A DNA stretch of 64,000 bases from Shewanella litorisediminis (GCF_016834455.1 NZ_CP069213.1:3449501-3513500); one strand, 5' to 3'; positions 27,692 through 37,616 are shown, counted from the first letter of the stretch. Translations and numbers: made by a program. The notes: generated from the sequence alone by a model not told the origin.

Positions 27692-28318
27692 TCAGGCCTT
27701 GGCGCGCTTGCGCTGGGCTATGTTAACCACCCAGATGATGACGCCTATCAGGAAGAAGGCGCTTGGGGGCAGCTTGAACATCTCGTTGGGCAGATACCAG
27801 CCGCCCTGCTCTATGGTCTTCAGCATGCTGTGACCAAACAGGGTGCCTGAGCCCAAAAGCTCACGTACAAAGGCCACACTCATCAGGATAAAACCGTAAC
27901 CGGCGGCATTGCCGATGGCATCCATCACCGACAGGTGTGGTGGCGCCTTCATGGCAAAGGCTTCGGCACGGCCCATCACGATACAGTTGGTGATAATCAG
28001 ACTCACAAACACCGACAGCTGCTTGGATAGGTCCGGCGCCACGTCCTGAAGCACCATATCCACCACAATCACCAGCGAGGCGATAATGGTCATCTGGGCG
28101 ATGATACGCACGCTGTTGGGGATAAAGGCGCGAATAAGCGAGATAAAGAAGTTGGAGCACACCAACACAAAGGTCACGGCCAGTGTCATCACCAGCGCGG
28201 TTTGCATGGAATTACTCACCGCCAGGGCCGAACAGACCCCCAGCACCTGCATGGCCACCGGGTTATTGGCAAACACCGGGCGCATCAGGAGTTCACGATT
28301 GGATAATACAGCGCTCAT
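27692..28318 (-). CDS. nqrD: Na+-translocating NADH:quinone reductase subunit D
   Basis: A 208-residue membrane protein with six helices, homologous to NqrE. Recognisable segments are the N-terminal [20 protein letters not shown] and [20 protein letters not shown], each with the cysteine expected to bind the intramembrane iron. The C-terminal end is basic ([10 protein letters not shown]). It begins 1 nt after the nqrC stop. The subunit forms part of the sodium channel and electron path between NqrF and NqrC. Confidence 0.97.
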   Translation of the reverse strand: MSAVLSNRELLMRPVFANNPVAMQVLGVCSALAVSNSMQTALVMTLAVTFVLVCSNFFISLIRAFIPNSVRIIAQMTIIASLVIVVDMVLQDVAPDLSKQLSVFVSLIITNCIVMGRAEAFAMKAPPHLSVMDAIGNAAGYGFILMSVAFVRELLGSGTLFGHSMLKTIEQGGWYLPNEMFKLPPSAFFLIGVIIWVVNIAQRKRAKA

Positions 28319-28319
28319 C

Positions 28320-29084
28320 TCACACCCCCGCCGCTTTCAGTTTGCCCAGAACGGCTTCAAAGCCTTCTGGACCGAACCAGAATTGCACCGCCTTGGCCAC
28401 ACCCGCACCTGTGCGGGTAGCACCGCTCACACCATCCACTGCGCTCTTGTCACCGGCCTTGGCTTCGCCCTTCACAATCTTGAAGGCCACATCGCCCTTG
28501 GCGTTGAAGATTTGCTTGCCCTGCCACTTGGCGAGCCAGTCGTCGTGATTGATGAAGTCGCCGATACCCGGGGTTTCACCGTGCTCGTAGAACACAGCCC
28601 CCGTGATGGTGTTGAAGTCGGCCTGTACGCCCACAAAACCGTAGATAATCGACCACAGGCCCTTGCCGTACACCGGCAGCACCAGCGCCTGCAGCTCGCC
28701 CTTATCGTCCAGCACTTTGAAGATGCGGATTTCATTGGCGCGGGTCTTGATGCGTGCTGTGTCTTTGGCAATCTTGCTGGAGGTATCCGGGTTGATGGCC
28801 GCCATGCGCTCGTCATAGTCGAGGATGTTGTCGCGATCATGCATCTCGCCGGTGGCCAGATTCACCATCACAGGACGCACCCGCGCCTGGAAGGTGGCTT
28901 GCACATCGCTGACATCCTTGATGTCGGCGGCAATCAGCACGTTTTGCATCAACTCGTTGCGCTTTTTCACCAACTTGCGCTCCTTGAGCACATCGGCGGT
29001 GCCGGTGATCATAAAGGAGCACACCAGGCACAGGACGACCGTGAAGGTCATGGTGCCGAGAACACTGTCTTTGTTAAAGGCCAT
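28320..29084 (-). CDS. nqrC: Na+-translocating NADH:quinone reductase subunit C
   Basis: A 254-residue protein with one N-terminal membrane helix ([16 protein letters not shown]) and a periplasmic FMN domain. The FMN attachment motif SGAT is seen in [12 protein letters not shown] near residue 223; flavin is linked by phosphoester to the Thr, by ApbE, as in all NqrC proteins. [19 protein letters not shown] and EHGETPG are also typical. The gene overlaps the nqrB end by 11 nt. No ApbE gene is in the window. Confidence 0.97.
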   Translation of the reverse strand: MAFNKDSVLGTMTFTVVLCLVCSFMITGTADVLKERKLVKKRNELMQNVLIAADIKDVSDVQATFQARVRPVMVNLATGEMHDRDNILDYDERMAAINPDTSSKIAKDTARIKTRANEIRIFKVLDDKGELQALVLPVYGKGLWSIIYGFVGVQADFNTITGAVFYEHGETPGIGDFINHDDWLAKWQGKQIFNAKGDVAFKIVKGEAKAGDKSAVDGVSGATRTGAGVAKAVQFWFGPEGFEAVLGKLKAAGV

Positions 29085-30288
29085 TGCGCTTCAGCCTCCG
29101 TTTGATATTGAATCTTGCCACCAGCGAATCCAACACCGGCGCCCACAGGTTAGCGAACAGGATCGCCAGCATAATGCCCTCGGGCTGCTTGACGTTGGCC
29201 ACGCGGATAAGGATGGTCATGGCGCCCACCAGGATGCCGAACATCAGCTTGCCGGGGCGGGTGTAGGCAGTGGTCACAGGGTCGGTGGCCATAAACATCA
29301 TCCCCAGCGCAAAACCGCCGGTCACCAGATGCCAGGTCCAGGGCATGGCCGCCATGGCGTTTTTACCATCACCAACCACATTGAACAGCAGCGAGGTGGC
29401 AATCATGCCCAGCAGCACGCCTACCACAATGCGCCAGTCGGCGAGACGGGTGAGGATAAGCAGCAGGCCACCGGCCAGAATGGCCAGGGTGGAGGTTTCA
29501 CCAATGGCGCCTACTTCGAAGCCGAGGAAAGCATCCCACCAGGCGGTATCGTTAAAGGCCTGATACCAGGGGTACTCGGCAAACTTCATCTTGTTGGCTG
29601 CCACCTGAGTCAGGGTAGTGGCCGAACTGTAGCCATCCACTGCCACCAGCTGTGCAGAGGTAGTGACTTCGCTTGGGTAGGCAAAGTAGATAAAGGCGAG
29701 ACCTGCCAGCGCGGGGTTCAAGAAGTTGTAACCCATGCCACCGAAGAGCTCTTTGGCAACCACCACGCCGAAGCTGATGCCCATCACCACCAGCCACAGG
29801 CTGATATTGGCGGGCAAACACAGGCTGAACAGTAAGGCAGTCACAAAGAAGCCTTCCTGCATTTCCTGACGCCGCGCACGGGCAAACACCATTTCCCAGA
29901 AAATGGTAGTGATGAGTGCCGCCAGATAAATGGGCAGGTAGTAAATCAGGCCGTAAGCCATCAGCCCGAACACACCTGTGCTTTCAGTCAGGCCACCGAA
30001 GATGGCGCTGTAAAAGCTCTGATGCCAATTATCCAGTGAGGCGCTGCCCGCCAGAATGGCGATTTGTGCCTGCAAGCCGGTGTTGTAGATGCCAAACAGG
30101 ATGGCAGGCAGCAGACACAGGCCCACCAGGGTCATGGTGCGCTTCACCTCGATGGCGTCGCGCACGTGCACCGTATCCTGGGTGCTGGCACCATGGCCGA
30201 TAAACAGCGAGCGGAAATAGTCTTTAATCGTGTGTCCGGGAGCGTAGTAGGCGTCCTGGGCACTGGGTTTCTTCATGGGCTTGCTCAT
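29074..30288 (-). CDS. nqrB: Na+-translocating NADH:quinone reductase subunit B
   Basis: A 404-residue membrane subunit with about ten helices, which carries covalent FMN and riboflavin and is the main sodium-pumping subunit. The family segments HVRDAIEVKRTMTLV and NFLNPALAGLAF are present. The FMN site is normally SGAT; here DGYSSATTLTQ (Thr about 224) has Ser in the Gly position, a small difference worth noting. The ATG overlaps the nqrA stop by one base (TAATG), indicating translational coupling. It is 11 nt overlapped by nqrC. Confidence 0.96.
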   Translation of the reverse strand: MSKPMKKPSAQDAYYAPGHTIKDYFRSLFIGHGASTQDTVHVRDAIEVKRTMTLVGLCLLPAILFGIYNTGLQAQIAILAGSASLDNWHQSFYSAIFGGLTESTGVFGLMAYGLIYYLPIYLAALITTIFWEMVFARARRQEMQEGFFVTALLFSLCLPANISLWLVVMGISFGVVVAKELFGGMGYNFLNPALAGLAFIYFAYPSEVTTSAQLVAVDGYSSATTLTQVAANKMKFAEYPWYQAFNDTAWWDAFLGFEVGAIGETSTLAILAGGLLLILTRLADWRIVVGVLLGMIATSLLFNVVGDGKNAMAAMPWTWHLVTGGFALGMMFMATDPVTTAYTRPGKLMFGILVGAMTILIRVANVKQPEGIMLAILFANLWAPVLDSLVARFNIKRRLKRNGL

Positions 30289-31655
30289 TAGCCTTCCCTC
30301 TCGATAATCGTCAGGCAGGCGCGAAGCTCCTGGCCAAAATCGTACTTACTGGGGCAGACGAAGGTGCACAGGGCCAGATCTTCTTCATCCAGCTCCAGTG
30401 CGCCCAAAAGCTGCGCCTCATCGGTGTCACGCACCACCAGGTCCCGCACCAGCAGTGTGGGCAGAATGTCCAGTGGCATCACCCTGTCCAGCTGGCCAAA
30501 GGCCATCATGGCGCGCTTGGCGCCGCCGGTGTGGGTAGTCATGTCGTAGAGCTTCCGGGGCAGGAAGCGCGACAGCACGGTGCGGGTAATGGAGAACTTG
30601 TCCCGGCCCAGGCGTACCCAGGGCAGGAAGTGCTCGCTGTCGTCTTCGGTGACAACCGAAATTTGCGGGTGGAAGCGGCCGAGGAAGTCAAACGCGCCTT
30701 CGGCGGTGTGGCCAGAGAGCACAGAGCCGGATACCACCCGGGAATGCACCTCGTCCTTGATTTCGCCTTTGACGATATCGCTGACCTTGGCACCCAGCAC
30801 GGTGGCTATCAGCCTTGGCTTGAGCACATTGGGGCCACCAAGCGCCACAATGCGGCGGTTATCCAGCTGTCCCGTGGTAAAGAGGCGGCCAACCGCCATC
30901 ACATCCTGATAGCCAATGTGCCATACCTGACGCTCCATACTCACAGGCATCAGCATATGAATGTGAGTGCCCACCAACCCGGCAGGGTGCACACCCTGGA
31001 ACCTGTGGGTTTGCACCCGCGGCAGTTCGGCGCCCGGCAGCAGGTCATGGTTGCCGTCCTGACACAGAAACACAGGCCCGTCGGTCAGGTGAGTAAGCAC
31101 CTGCATACCGGCGGCGAAGGCATCCACGTCGGTATTGATGATCACCCGCGGATCGGCGGCGAGGGGATTGGTGTCCACGGCCGTGACAAACAAGCCTGCG
31201 GGCACTGAGCCCGGTTTGGGCGCGCGGGAAAACGGCCGCGTGCGAAGTGCCGTCCACAGACCACTTTGCAGCAGTTTGTCCTGCACCTGCTCACGGGATA
31301 ACCCGGCAAGGTTTACCTCGGCGCCAAAGTCGATAGCCTCGTCGGTGCCATCACAATCGATAACCACCGACAGCAGAAGGCGTTTTTCGCCTCTATGGAT
31401 GGCCGAGACCACTCCGGCACAGGGCGCGGTAAAACGCACTCCGGGGTTGCTCTTGTCTTCAAACAGCGCCTGACCCTTGATGACCCGTTCGCCCTCTTCC
31501 ACCAGCATGGAAGGCTTAAGCCCCACATACTCCTTGCCAAGCAAGGCCAACTGGGAAGGTTTGGCGGCGATGTCTATCGCTTGCCTGGGCGCACCGGCAA
31601 TGGGCACATCCAGGCCCTTTTTCACTGTGATTATCGCTTCGGAATAATCTGCCAT
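30288..31655 (-). CDS. nqrA: Na+-translocating NADH:quinone reductase subunit A
   Basis: I use the ATG at 31653-31655 (MADYSEAIITVKKGLDVPIAG), giving 455 residues; the family usually starts with MITIKKGLDLPI. The RnfC-like N-terminal barrel and the segments VGLKPSMLVEEGERV, IDFGAEVNL and PGLVGTHIH, plus the tail ALCTFVCPSKYDFG, are characteristic. It is the extramembranous ubiquinone-associated subunit and the first gene of the six-gene operon nqrABCDEF on the minus strand. An additional longer start at 31703 is less likely. Shewanella often has two nqr operons, so a second copy elsewhere would not be a surprise. Confidence 0.96.
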   Translation of the reverse strand: MADYSEAIITVKKGLDVPIAGAPRQAIDIAAKPSQLALLGKEYVGLKPSMLVEEGERVIKGQALFEDKSNPGVRFTAPCAGVVSAIHRGEKRLLLSVVIDCDGTDEAIDFGAEVNLAGLSREQVQDKLLQSGLWTALRTRPFSRAPKPGSVPAGLFVTAVDTNPLAADPRVIINTDVDAFAAGMQVLTHLTDGPVFLCQDGNHDLLPGAELPRVQTHRFQGVHPAGLVGTHIHMLMPVSMERQVWHIGYQDVMAVGRLFTTGQLDNRRIVALGGPNVLKPRLIATVLGAKVSDIVKGEIKDEVHSRVVSGSVLSGHTAEGAFDFLGRFHPQISVVTEDDSEHFLPWVRLGRDKFSITRTVLSRFLPRKLYDMTTHTGGAKRAMMAFGQLDRVMPLDILPTLLVRDLVVRDTDEAQLLGALELDEEDLALCTFVCPSKYDFGQELRACLTIIEREG

Positions 31656-31893
31656 GATTGCGGTCGCTCTCTTGGAAAATACACTGCGAGCGATCGTACC
31701 CATATGTGACTCAAAATTCCGTCAGCCACATCACAAATGGCTCAAATATGAAATTTAACTACAAAATACCCCAAATTCCCGTGAAACAAGCCCTTCAACA
31801 TCCACTATTCATGCTGTTTTGTCATAAAATTACATAAATTCAGCTAAAATTAATAATATAAAATATTTCGAATTAACAGATAGATAGACAAAA

Positions 31894-31915
31894 TTGCGTG
31901 CACCAGATCACGCAA
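31894..31915. promoter_or_regulatory. Inverted repeat upstream of nqr, possible operator
   Basis: TTGCGTG (31894-31900) and CACGCAA (31909-31915) are exact complements separated by 8 bases. The site is about 240 bases upstream of nqrA and flanked by AT-rich sequence. It has the shape of a dimeric regulator site; which protein binds it is unknown. Confidence 0.35.
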
Positions 31916-32570
31916 ATTTACTATCAAAGAGGAGCTTATTTGATGAAAAGCAACGCCAATCCCCGGACGCGGTGAGTGGCAGAATCCCGGGTGATCCAGC
32001 TCTCAATTCCAACACAAAGGCTGTGTGACCCCTTAGGCAGCCCCAGGCATTTCCATGACCCCTGCCCGAAAATGTCCCAAAATGATACAGCCTGAAAATT
32101 ATCGTGCGTGAGTTGTATAGAACCAAAGGGAATAATAGAAAGACGAACATTCAGGCTCTTTTATCTCCTGTTCCCCCCTTGGGCACATGGCGCAGGCGCA
32201 AAACCTACCCATTAAGCAATAAACCACTTCCCGGGTACCCCCAAAGAGCAGGCCGGACAAAGGTACTGTCTCGTCAGTTGGACTATGGGCATCCCCCTGC
32301 CCTGTGAATGCTGAAATTATTCTCAGACTGTTCCCATCAAGTTGAATCAGTTTGCCCAAGTCGCACCACGTCTCCTGCTTCGGGGTTAAGGCCTTGGCGC
32401 TGAGGCAGAAAACAAGAATCAATTTCATTTAAGCCATTCATTTTTCAGGCGCGTTTCAGTACCGGAAGATCGCTGTGCCAGCCCGTGCTTTTTAAAAGTC
32501 ACTGGTTAAATTTCAAACTGAGAAGCAGATCACGCTCAAAAACATGATCTCTGTCTACAAACTTATTTGA

Positions 32571-32586
32571 TACCTCCTAGTGGGTA
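32571..32586. promoter_or_regulatory. Candidate NarP site upstream of napD
   Basis: TACCTCC, two bases, then GTGGGTA forms a 7-2-7 inverted pair of NarL/NarP heptamers, differing from the ideal TACYYMT pair at the inner end base of each arm. NarP binds this arrangement. In Shewanella NarQ-NarP activates nap genes. The site is 90 bases before napD, in the right place for an activator. Confidence 0.5.
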
Positions 32587-32675
32587 TACCCACAAAAATA
32601 GCAAGGTCTAGACTCGAAGCTAATTCAAGGCCCCCGGGTCAGCGTTGCTGTTCCCGGTTGTAGCGAGCAAATGTC

Positions 32676-32945
32676 ATGACACAGGAATATCACGTCACCA
32701 GTCTGGTGGTGCATGCCGCCCCCAGCCAGGCCAATGTCATCAGTAAAGCCATTGAAGCCCTGCCCGGCGCCGAGGTTCATGCCACCAGTCCCGAAGGCAA
32801 GTTGGTGGTGACCCTGGAAGGGTCCACCCAGCGAGCCATTCTCGACAATGTCGAGGCCATCAACGCCCTTAACGGGGTGCTATCCAGCAGTCTGATCTAT
32901 CACCAATCAGAGCAAGAACAACAAGTGAGTGAGGAAACACCATGA
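32676..32945 (+). CDS. napD: NapA signal-peptide-binding chaperone NapD
   Basis: An 89-residue cytoplasmic protein with the NapD ferredoxin-like fold pattern: [33 protein letters not shown], then [10 protein letters not shown] and [18 protein letters not shown]. NapD binds the Tat signal peptide of NapA and prevents early export while the molybdenum cofactor is inserted. It opens the operon and overlaps napA by four bases (ATGA at 32942). The start has only a weak ribosome site; no better in-frame alternative was seen. Confidence 0.95.
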   Translation: MTQEYHVTSLVVHAAPSQANVISKAIEALPGAEVHATSPEGKLVVTLEGSTQRAILDNVEAINALNGVLSSSLIYHQSEQEQQVSEETP

Positions 32946-35425
32946 GCATAAGCCGTCGCGAGTTTCTAAAAGCCAATGCCGCCGTGGCCGCGGCCACGGC
33001 AGTGGGTGTCACTCTGCCAGTGAAAGTGGTTGAAGCCGCTGAGCAGAAGGACAACATCAAATGGGACAAGGCCCCCTGCCGTTTCTGCGGCGTGGGCTGT
33101 TCGGTGCTGGTTGGCACCCGGGACGGCAAAGTGGTTGCCACCAAGGGTGATCCTGAGAGCCCCGTAAACAAGGGCCTGAACTGTATCAAGGGCTACTTCC
33201 TGTCGAAAATCATGTACGGCAAGGACCGTCTGGACACGCCACTTTTGCGCATGAAAGACGGCAAGTACGACAAGAACGGCGAATTCACCCCGGTGAGCTG
33301 GGATGTGGCGCTGGACACCATGGCCGACAAGTGGAAGGCCAGCCTCAAGGCCAAGGGCCCCACCTCTGTGGGTATGTTTGGCTCAGGCCAGTGGACCATC
33401 TGGGAAGGCTACGCCGCCGCCAAGCTGCACAAGGCCGGTTTCCTCACCAACAACATCGACCCCAACGCCCGTCACTGCATGGCCTCGGCCGTGGGCGCCT
33501 TTATGCGTACCTTCGGTATCGACGAGCCCATGGGCTGCTATGACGACCTCGAAGCCGCCGATCACTTTGTGCTCTGGGGCGCCAACATGGCCGAGATGCA
33601 CCCCATCCTCTGGGCGCGCCTCTCTGACCGTCGCCTGAGCAATCCCAACGGCAAGGTGCACGTACTCTCGACCTTCGAGAATCGCTCCTTCGATCTGGCC
33701 GATAACCCCATGGTGTTCCGTCCACAAACGGACATGATTATCCTGAACTTTATCGCCAACTACATCATCCAGAACAAGGCCGTAAACAAGGACTTCGTCA
33801 GCAAGCACACCAACTTCGCCCTGGGTGTGACCGACATCGGTTATGGCCTGCGCCCTGACCATCCGCTGGAGATGAAGGCCAAGAACCCCGGCAATGGCAA
33901 GTCCACGCCAATTTCCTTCGACGAATATGCCAAGTTTGTCAGCACTTATACCCTGGAATACGCCAGCGAGATGAGTGGCGTGCCCGCCGAGCGTCTGGTT
34001 GAGCTGGCCAAGGCCTATGCCGACCCAAGCGTCAAGGTAATGAGCCTGTGGACCATGGGTGTGAACCAACACGTGCGTGGTGTGTGGACCAACAACATGA
34101 TCTACAACATCCACCTGCTGACCGGCAAAATCGCCACCCCCGGCAACAGCCCCTTCTCCCTCACCGGCCAGCCATCGGCCTGTGGTACCGCCCGTGAAGT
34201 GGGTACCTTTGCCCACCGTCTGCCCGCCGACATGGTAGTGGCAAACGACAAGCACCGCGCCATTACCGAGAAACTCTGGCAATTGCCGGAAGGCACCATT
34301 CCGCCCAAGCCCGGCTTCCATGCCGTGCTGCAAAGCCGGATGCTCAAAGACGGCAAGCTGAACTGCTACTGGACCATGTGTACCAACAATATGCAGGCTG
34401 GCCCCAACATCAACGATGAAATCTATCCGGGCTTCCGTAACCCCGAAAACTTCATCGTGGTATCAGACCCTTACCCAACGGTCACCGCCATGGCCGCCGA
34501 CCTGATTCTGCCCACCGCCATGTGGGTGGAAAAAGAAGGTGCCTACGGTAACGCCGAGCGCCGTACCCACATGTGGCACCAGCAGGTGAAGGCCCCAGAG
34601 GGTGCCAAGTCTGACCTGTGGCAGCTGATGGAATTCGCCAAGCGCTTCACCATTGACGAAGTCTGGCCCGCCGAGCTGATTGCCAAGAAGCCTGAGTACG
34701 CTGGTAAGACTCTGTATCAGGTGCTGTTTGCCAACGGCGTTATCGACAAGTTCCCAACCTCCGACTGCAAGGGCGAGCTGAACGATGAATCCGAGCACTT
34801 CGGCTTCTACGTGCAGAAGGGCATCTTCGAAGAGTACGCCGCCTTCGGTCGCGGCAAGGCCCACGATCTGGCCGCCTTCGATGACTACCACCCAACCCGC
34901 GGTCTGCGCTGGCCTGTGGTGGACGGCAAGGAAACCCTGCGCCGCTTCGTTGAGGGTTCTGACCCCTACGTGAAGGCCGGTGAAGGCTTTAAGTTCTACG
35001 GCAAGCCAGACGGCAAAGCGGTGATTTTCGCCCTGCCTTACGAGCCTGCTGCCGAAGAGCCGAACGACGAATACGATCTGTGGATGAGCACTGGCCGGGT
35101 ACTGGAACACTGGCACACCGCCTCCATGACCGCCCGGGTACCTGAGCTGTACCGCGCCTACCCTGACGCGCAGATCTTTATGCACCCTGAGGATGCCAAG
35201 GCCCGTGGCCTGAACCGTGGCGACGAGGTGATTGTGGCCTCCCCAAGGGGTGAAGTGAAAACCCGTGTCGAAACCAAGGGCCGCAACAAGCCACCCCGTG
35301 GCGTGGTGTTTATGCCCTTCTTCGATGCCCGTCAGTTGGTGAACAAGCTGCTGCTGGACGCGACCGATCCTCTGTCAAAAGAGACAGACTTCAAGAAGTG
35401 TCCGGTGAAGGTAATGAAGGCCTGA
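32942..35425 (+). CDS. napA: Periplasmic nitrate reductase catalytic subunit NapA
   Basis: An 827-residue molybdopterin enzyme. A Tat signal peptide (SRREFLK at residues 4-10) leads to a 4Fe-4S site formed by Cys 46, 49, 53 and 81 (CRFCGVGC ... NCIKGYF). The Mo-coordinating Cys is at 179 in [10 protein letters not shown]. The sequence also contains the family segments [18 protein letters not shown] and [10 protein letters not shown]. It reduces nitrate to nitrite in the periplasm, with electrons from NapB. It follows napD with a four-base overlap and precedes napG by 45 nt, in the CymA-dependent napDAGHB order (no napC here). The electron donor to NapB in this type is usually the tetrahaem CymA, not encoded in the window. 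Confidence 0.97.
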   Translation: MSISRREFLKANAAVAAATAVGVTLPVKVVEAAEQKDNIKWDKAPCRFCGVGCSVLVGTRDGKVVATKGDPESPVNKGLNCIKGYFLSKIMYGKDRLDTPLLRMKDGKYDKNGEFTPVSWDVALDTMADKWKASLKAKGPTSVGMFGSGQWTIWEGYAAAKLHKAGFLTNNIDPNARHCMASAVGAFMRTFGIDEPMGCYDDLEAADHFVLWGANMAEMHPILWARLSDRRLSNPNGKVHVLSTFENRSFDLADNPMVFRPQTDMIILNFIANYIIQNKAVNKDFVSKHTNFALGVTDIGYGLRPDHPLEMKAKNPGNGKSTPISFDEYAKFVSTYTLEYASEMSGVPAERLVELAKAYADPSVKVMSLWTMGVNQHVRGVWTNNMIYNIHLLTGKIATPGNSPFSLTGQPSACGTAREVGTFAHRLPADMVVANDKHRAITEKLWQLPEGTIPPKPGFHAVLQSRMLKDGKLNCYWTMCTNNMQAGPNINDEIYPGFRNPENFIVVSDPYPTVTAMAADLILPTAMWVEKEGAYGNAERRTHMWHQQVKAPEGAKSDLWQLMEFAKRFTIDEVWPAELIAKKPEYAGKTLYQVLFANGVIDKFPTSDCKGELNDESEHFGFYVQKGIFEEYAAFGRGKAHDLAAFDDYHPTRGLRWPVVDGKETLRRFVEGSDPYVKAGEGFKFYGKPDGKAVIFALPYEPAAEEPNDEYDLWMSTGRVLEHWHTASMTARVPELYRAYPDAQIFMHPEDAKARGLNRGDEVIVASPRGEVKTRVETKGRNKPPRGVVFMPFFDARQLVNKLLLDATDPLSKETDFKKCPVKVMKA

Positions 35426-35470
35426 TAGGGCCGGAATACGCCAACACGGCACGGGTAGGAGCGCATTATC

Positions 35471-36193
35471 ATGGCCAGACAAGAGAGTAAGACCCAGGGC
35501 ATAAACCGGCGCCAGTTTCTGGCGACGACGGCCCGGCTGTCCTGCGCGGTTGCTCTGGCCGGGGGCGGCATTGCCGCAGTCGCCAGCTCGCAGCAACTCG
35601 GTCCCCAGGCCATCAGGCCGCCGGGGGCCCTGGCCGAACAGGATTTTCTGTCGGCCTGCGTGCGCTGTGGTCTGTGTGTTGAGGCCTGCCCCTACGATAC
35701 CCTGAAGCTCGCCCGCTGGTTTGAAGAGGCGCCCACCGGCACACCCTGGTTCGAGGCCCGCAAGGTGCCCTGTGAGATGTGTGATGATATTCCCTGCATC
35801 AAGGCCTGCCCCAGCGGCGCCCTTGAGCAGGAACTCACAGACATCGACCAGGCGAAAATGGGCATAGCGGTACTGATTGATGAGAAAAACTGCCTGAATT
35901 TCAAGGGGCTCAGATGCGATGTCTGTTACCGGGTTTGCCCGCTGATTGACAACGCCATCACCCTTGAGCGCTCCCGCAACGAGCGAAGCGGCCACCACGC
36001 CATGTTTATTCCTGTCGTTAACCCGGATACCTGTACCGGTTGCGGCAAGTGTGAACATGCCTGCGTGCTGGACGAGGCAGCCATCAAGGTATTGCCACCC
36101 CATATCGCCATGGGCAAAACCGCCGATCACGACACCTATATCGACACCGAAAACACAACCCTGGACATGCTGAATAAGGGGTTTGAACTATGA
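35471..36193 (+). CDS. napG: Quinol dehydrogenase iron-sulfur protein NapG
   Basis: A 240-residue periplasmic ferredoxin-type protein. The twin-arginine signal is NRRQFLATTARL, followed by four 4Fe-4S cysteine clusters: CVRCGLCVEACP, CEMCDDIPCIKACP, CDVCYRVCP and CTGCGKCEHACV. NapG with NapH forms a quinol dehydrogenase that feeds electrons to NapB/NapA. A 45-nt gap with a GGTAGGAGCG ribosome site separates it from napA, and it overlaps napH by four bases. Length matches E. coli NapG (231). Confidence 0.95.
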   Translation: MARQESKTQGINRRQFLATTARLSCAVALAGGGIAAVASSQQLGPQAIRPPGALAEQDFLSACVRCGLCVEACPYDTLKLARWFEEAPTGTPWFEARKVPCEMCDDIPCIKACPSGALEQELTDIDQAKMGIAVLIDEKNCLNFKGLRCDVCYRVCPLIDNAITLERSRNERSGHHAMFIPVVNPDTCTGCGKCEHACVLDEAAIKVLPPHIAMGKTADHDTYIDTENTTLDMLNKGFEL

Positions 36194-37101
36194 GCACAGC
36201 CAAGGTAGAAAAGGCTCGCTTTGCCGATGACGCCATCCGCGAGCTCGGTTGGTGGAAGGCGCACCGCTTTTTGCTGCTGCGCCGCGCCTCCCAGCTCGGC
36301 TTGCTGGCGCTGTTTGCCATCGGCCCCCTGTGGGGACTGTGGCTGCTCAAGGGCAACCTATCATCCAGTTTGCTGCTCGATACCATCCCCATGGCCGATC
36401 CGCTGGTCACACTGCAGCTGCTTACCTCTGGCCATGTGCCCGAGGCCAGCCTGCTGATTGGCGCGGCCATTATCGGCCTGTTTTATGCGCTGATGGGAGG
36501 ACGGGTATTTTGCAGTTGGGTGTGCCCGGTGAACATGGTGACGGACCTGGCGGCATACCTTCGCAGACGCTTTGCCCTGCCAAGAACCCCTGAGCTGCCA
36601 CGCCAGCTGCGCTACTTTATGTTGGCGCTGGTGCTGCTGTTGCCTGTGCTCACAGGCGTGGCCGCCTGGGAGTGGCTGAACCCCGTGCCAGTGCTGTACC
36701 GCGCGGTGCTTTTTGGTGCAGGGGCCGGACTTGGGCTGCTTGTGGCCATCTTCCTTGCCGATCTCTTAATCGTCGAGCGGATGTGGTGCTCACACCTGTG
36801 CCCCAGCGGCGCCCTGTTTGCCCTCTTGGGTAAGCTGAGCCCGGTGAAGATGACCGCGGTGAATGCCAAAGACTGCAACAACTGCATGGACTGCTTTGTC
36901 GTCTGCCCCGAGCGTCAGGTGCTCAAACCCGCCCTCAAGGGCCAGAGCCCCATCATCACAGACAGCGACTGCACCCAGTGCGGCCGCTGCATCGATGTGT
37001 GTGCCAAACGCGTATTCCAGTACAAGAACCGATTTACATTCCAGGATAATCCTTTACAGAAAAGCCCCCGAATTGCCAAGAAGGCGGAGAACGAACAATG
37101 A
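36190..37101 (+). CDS. napH: Quinol dehydrogenase membrane subunit NapH
   Basis: A 303-residue membrane protein with about four helices near residues 30-50, 90-110, 140-160 and 175-200. Two CxxxCP motifs are at the membrane face: CSWVCPVNM and CSHLCPSGAL. Two ferredoxin motifs follow at the C-terminus: CNNCMDCFVVCPE and CTQCGRCIDVCAK. NapH oxidises quinol and transfers electrons to NapG. It overlaps napG and napB by four bases each, so all three are translationally coupled. Confidence 0.95.
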   Translation: MSTAKVEKARFADDAIRELGWWKAHRFLLLRRASQLGLLALFAIGPLWGLWLLKGNLSSSLLLDTIPMADPLVTLQLLTSGHVPEASLLIGAAIIGLFYALMGGRVFCSWVCPVNMVTDLAAYLRRRFALPRTPELPRQLRYFMLALVLLLPVLTGVAAWEWLNPVPVLYRAVLFGAGAGLGLLVAIFLADLLIVERMWCSHLCPSGALFALLGKLSPVKMTAVNAKDCNNCMDCFVVCPERQVLKPALKGQSPIITDSDCTQCGRCIDVCAKRVFQYKNRFTFQDNPLQKSPRIAKKAENEQ

Positions 37102-37529
37102 AAAAAGTACTCACCTTAGCTGCGCTGTTTGTCGCCATCGCCGGTTGCAGCGGCCAGAACGCCCCGGTGAACAATGAGCCGGTCAATGTCCAATCGCTGG
37201 CGGGAAGCACCCAGATCACTGAGGTGCGCCCTGCCGATGCGCTGCCCACCTACCCAAAACGTGGCACCGCTATCGAGCGTAACTACATTGAGCAGCCACC
37301 GCTGATTCCCCACAAGGACGACTACGCCATTACCCTGAATAAAAATGGTTGTATGAACTGTCACAGTTGGGACAAGGCCGAGCGGATGAAGGCCACCCCG
37401 GTGGCCAAGTCACACACTGTGGACGCCAAGGGCACCCTCAATGGTCAGAACTATTTCTGTACCCAGTGCCACGTGGCCCAGGCCGACAACAAGACTGAGT
37501 TGGTGGAAAACACCTTCAGCACCAAATAA
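37098..37529 (+). CDS. napB: Dihaem cytochrome c NapB
   Basis: A 143-residue small electron carrier with two haem motifs, CMNCH and CTQCH, and the NapB-type tail. It hands electrons to the NapA iron-sulfur cluster. The N-terminus MKKVLTLAALFVAIAGC has a clear lipobox (AIAGC), which is unusual because classical NapB is a soluble periplasmic protein; if processed by signal peptidase II it would be membrane-anchored. The start is in the four-base overlap with napH. A strong terminator follows. Confidence 0.94.
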   Translation: MKKVLTLAALFVAIAGCSGQNAPVNNEPVNVQSLAGSTQITEVRPADALPTYPKRGTAIERNYIEQPPLIPHKDDYAITLNKNGCMNCHSWDKAERMKATPVAKSHTVDAKGTLNGQNYFCTQCHVAQADNKTELVENTFSTK

Positions 37530-37547
37530 GTCTGTTGCCATGAATGC

Positions 37548-37575
37548 AAAGCCCCGCAATCGCGGGGCTTTTTTC
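37548..37575 (+). terminator. Intrinsic terminator of the nap operon
   Basis: AAAGCCCCGC and GCGGGGCTTT pair perfectly around a 4-nt loop and are followed by TTT. It is about 20 bases past the napB stop and also near the argP end on the other strand. Confidence 0.9.
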
Positions 37576-37616
37576 TTGCTGCCATCCCTATGACCTGGAT
37601 GCATGCCAACGGGTTA

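Larger units (their letters stand above)
31656..32675. other. Long divergent control region between nqr and nap
   Basis: About 1 kb lies between the nqrA and napD starts. It must contain both promoters. It includes an inverted repeat (31894-31915) and a 16-bp NarP-like site (32571-32586). Two minus-strand reading frames (31908-32150, 32099-32428) have no recognisable domains and overlap each other, so I do not call them genes. The unusual length leaves room for a small RNA, but none is identified. Confidence 0.5.

Noticed and set aside
31908..32300. Possible molybdenum-cofactor riboswitch before the nap genes
   Set aside because: I looked for the conserved Moco core and did not find it on either strand.
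32099..32428. 109-codon minus-strand frame in the nqr-nap gap
   Set aside because: No conserved domain, no good ribosome site, overlaps another weak frame; composition is not gene-like.
33383..34333. 316-codon minus-strand frame inside napA
   Set aside because: It is antisense to the well-supported napA with no independent motifs.
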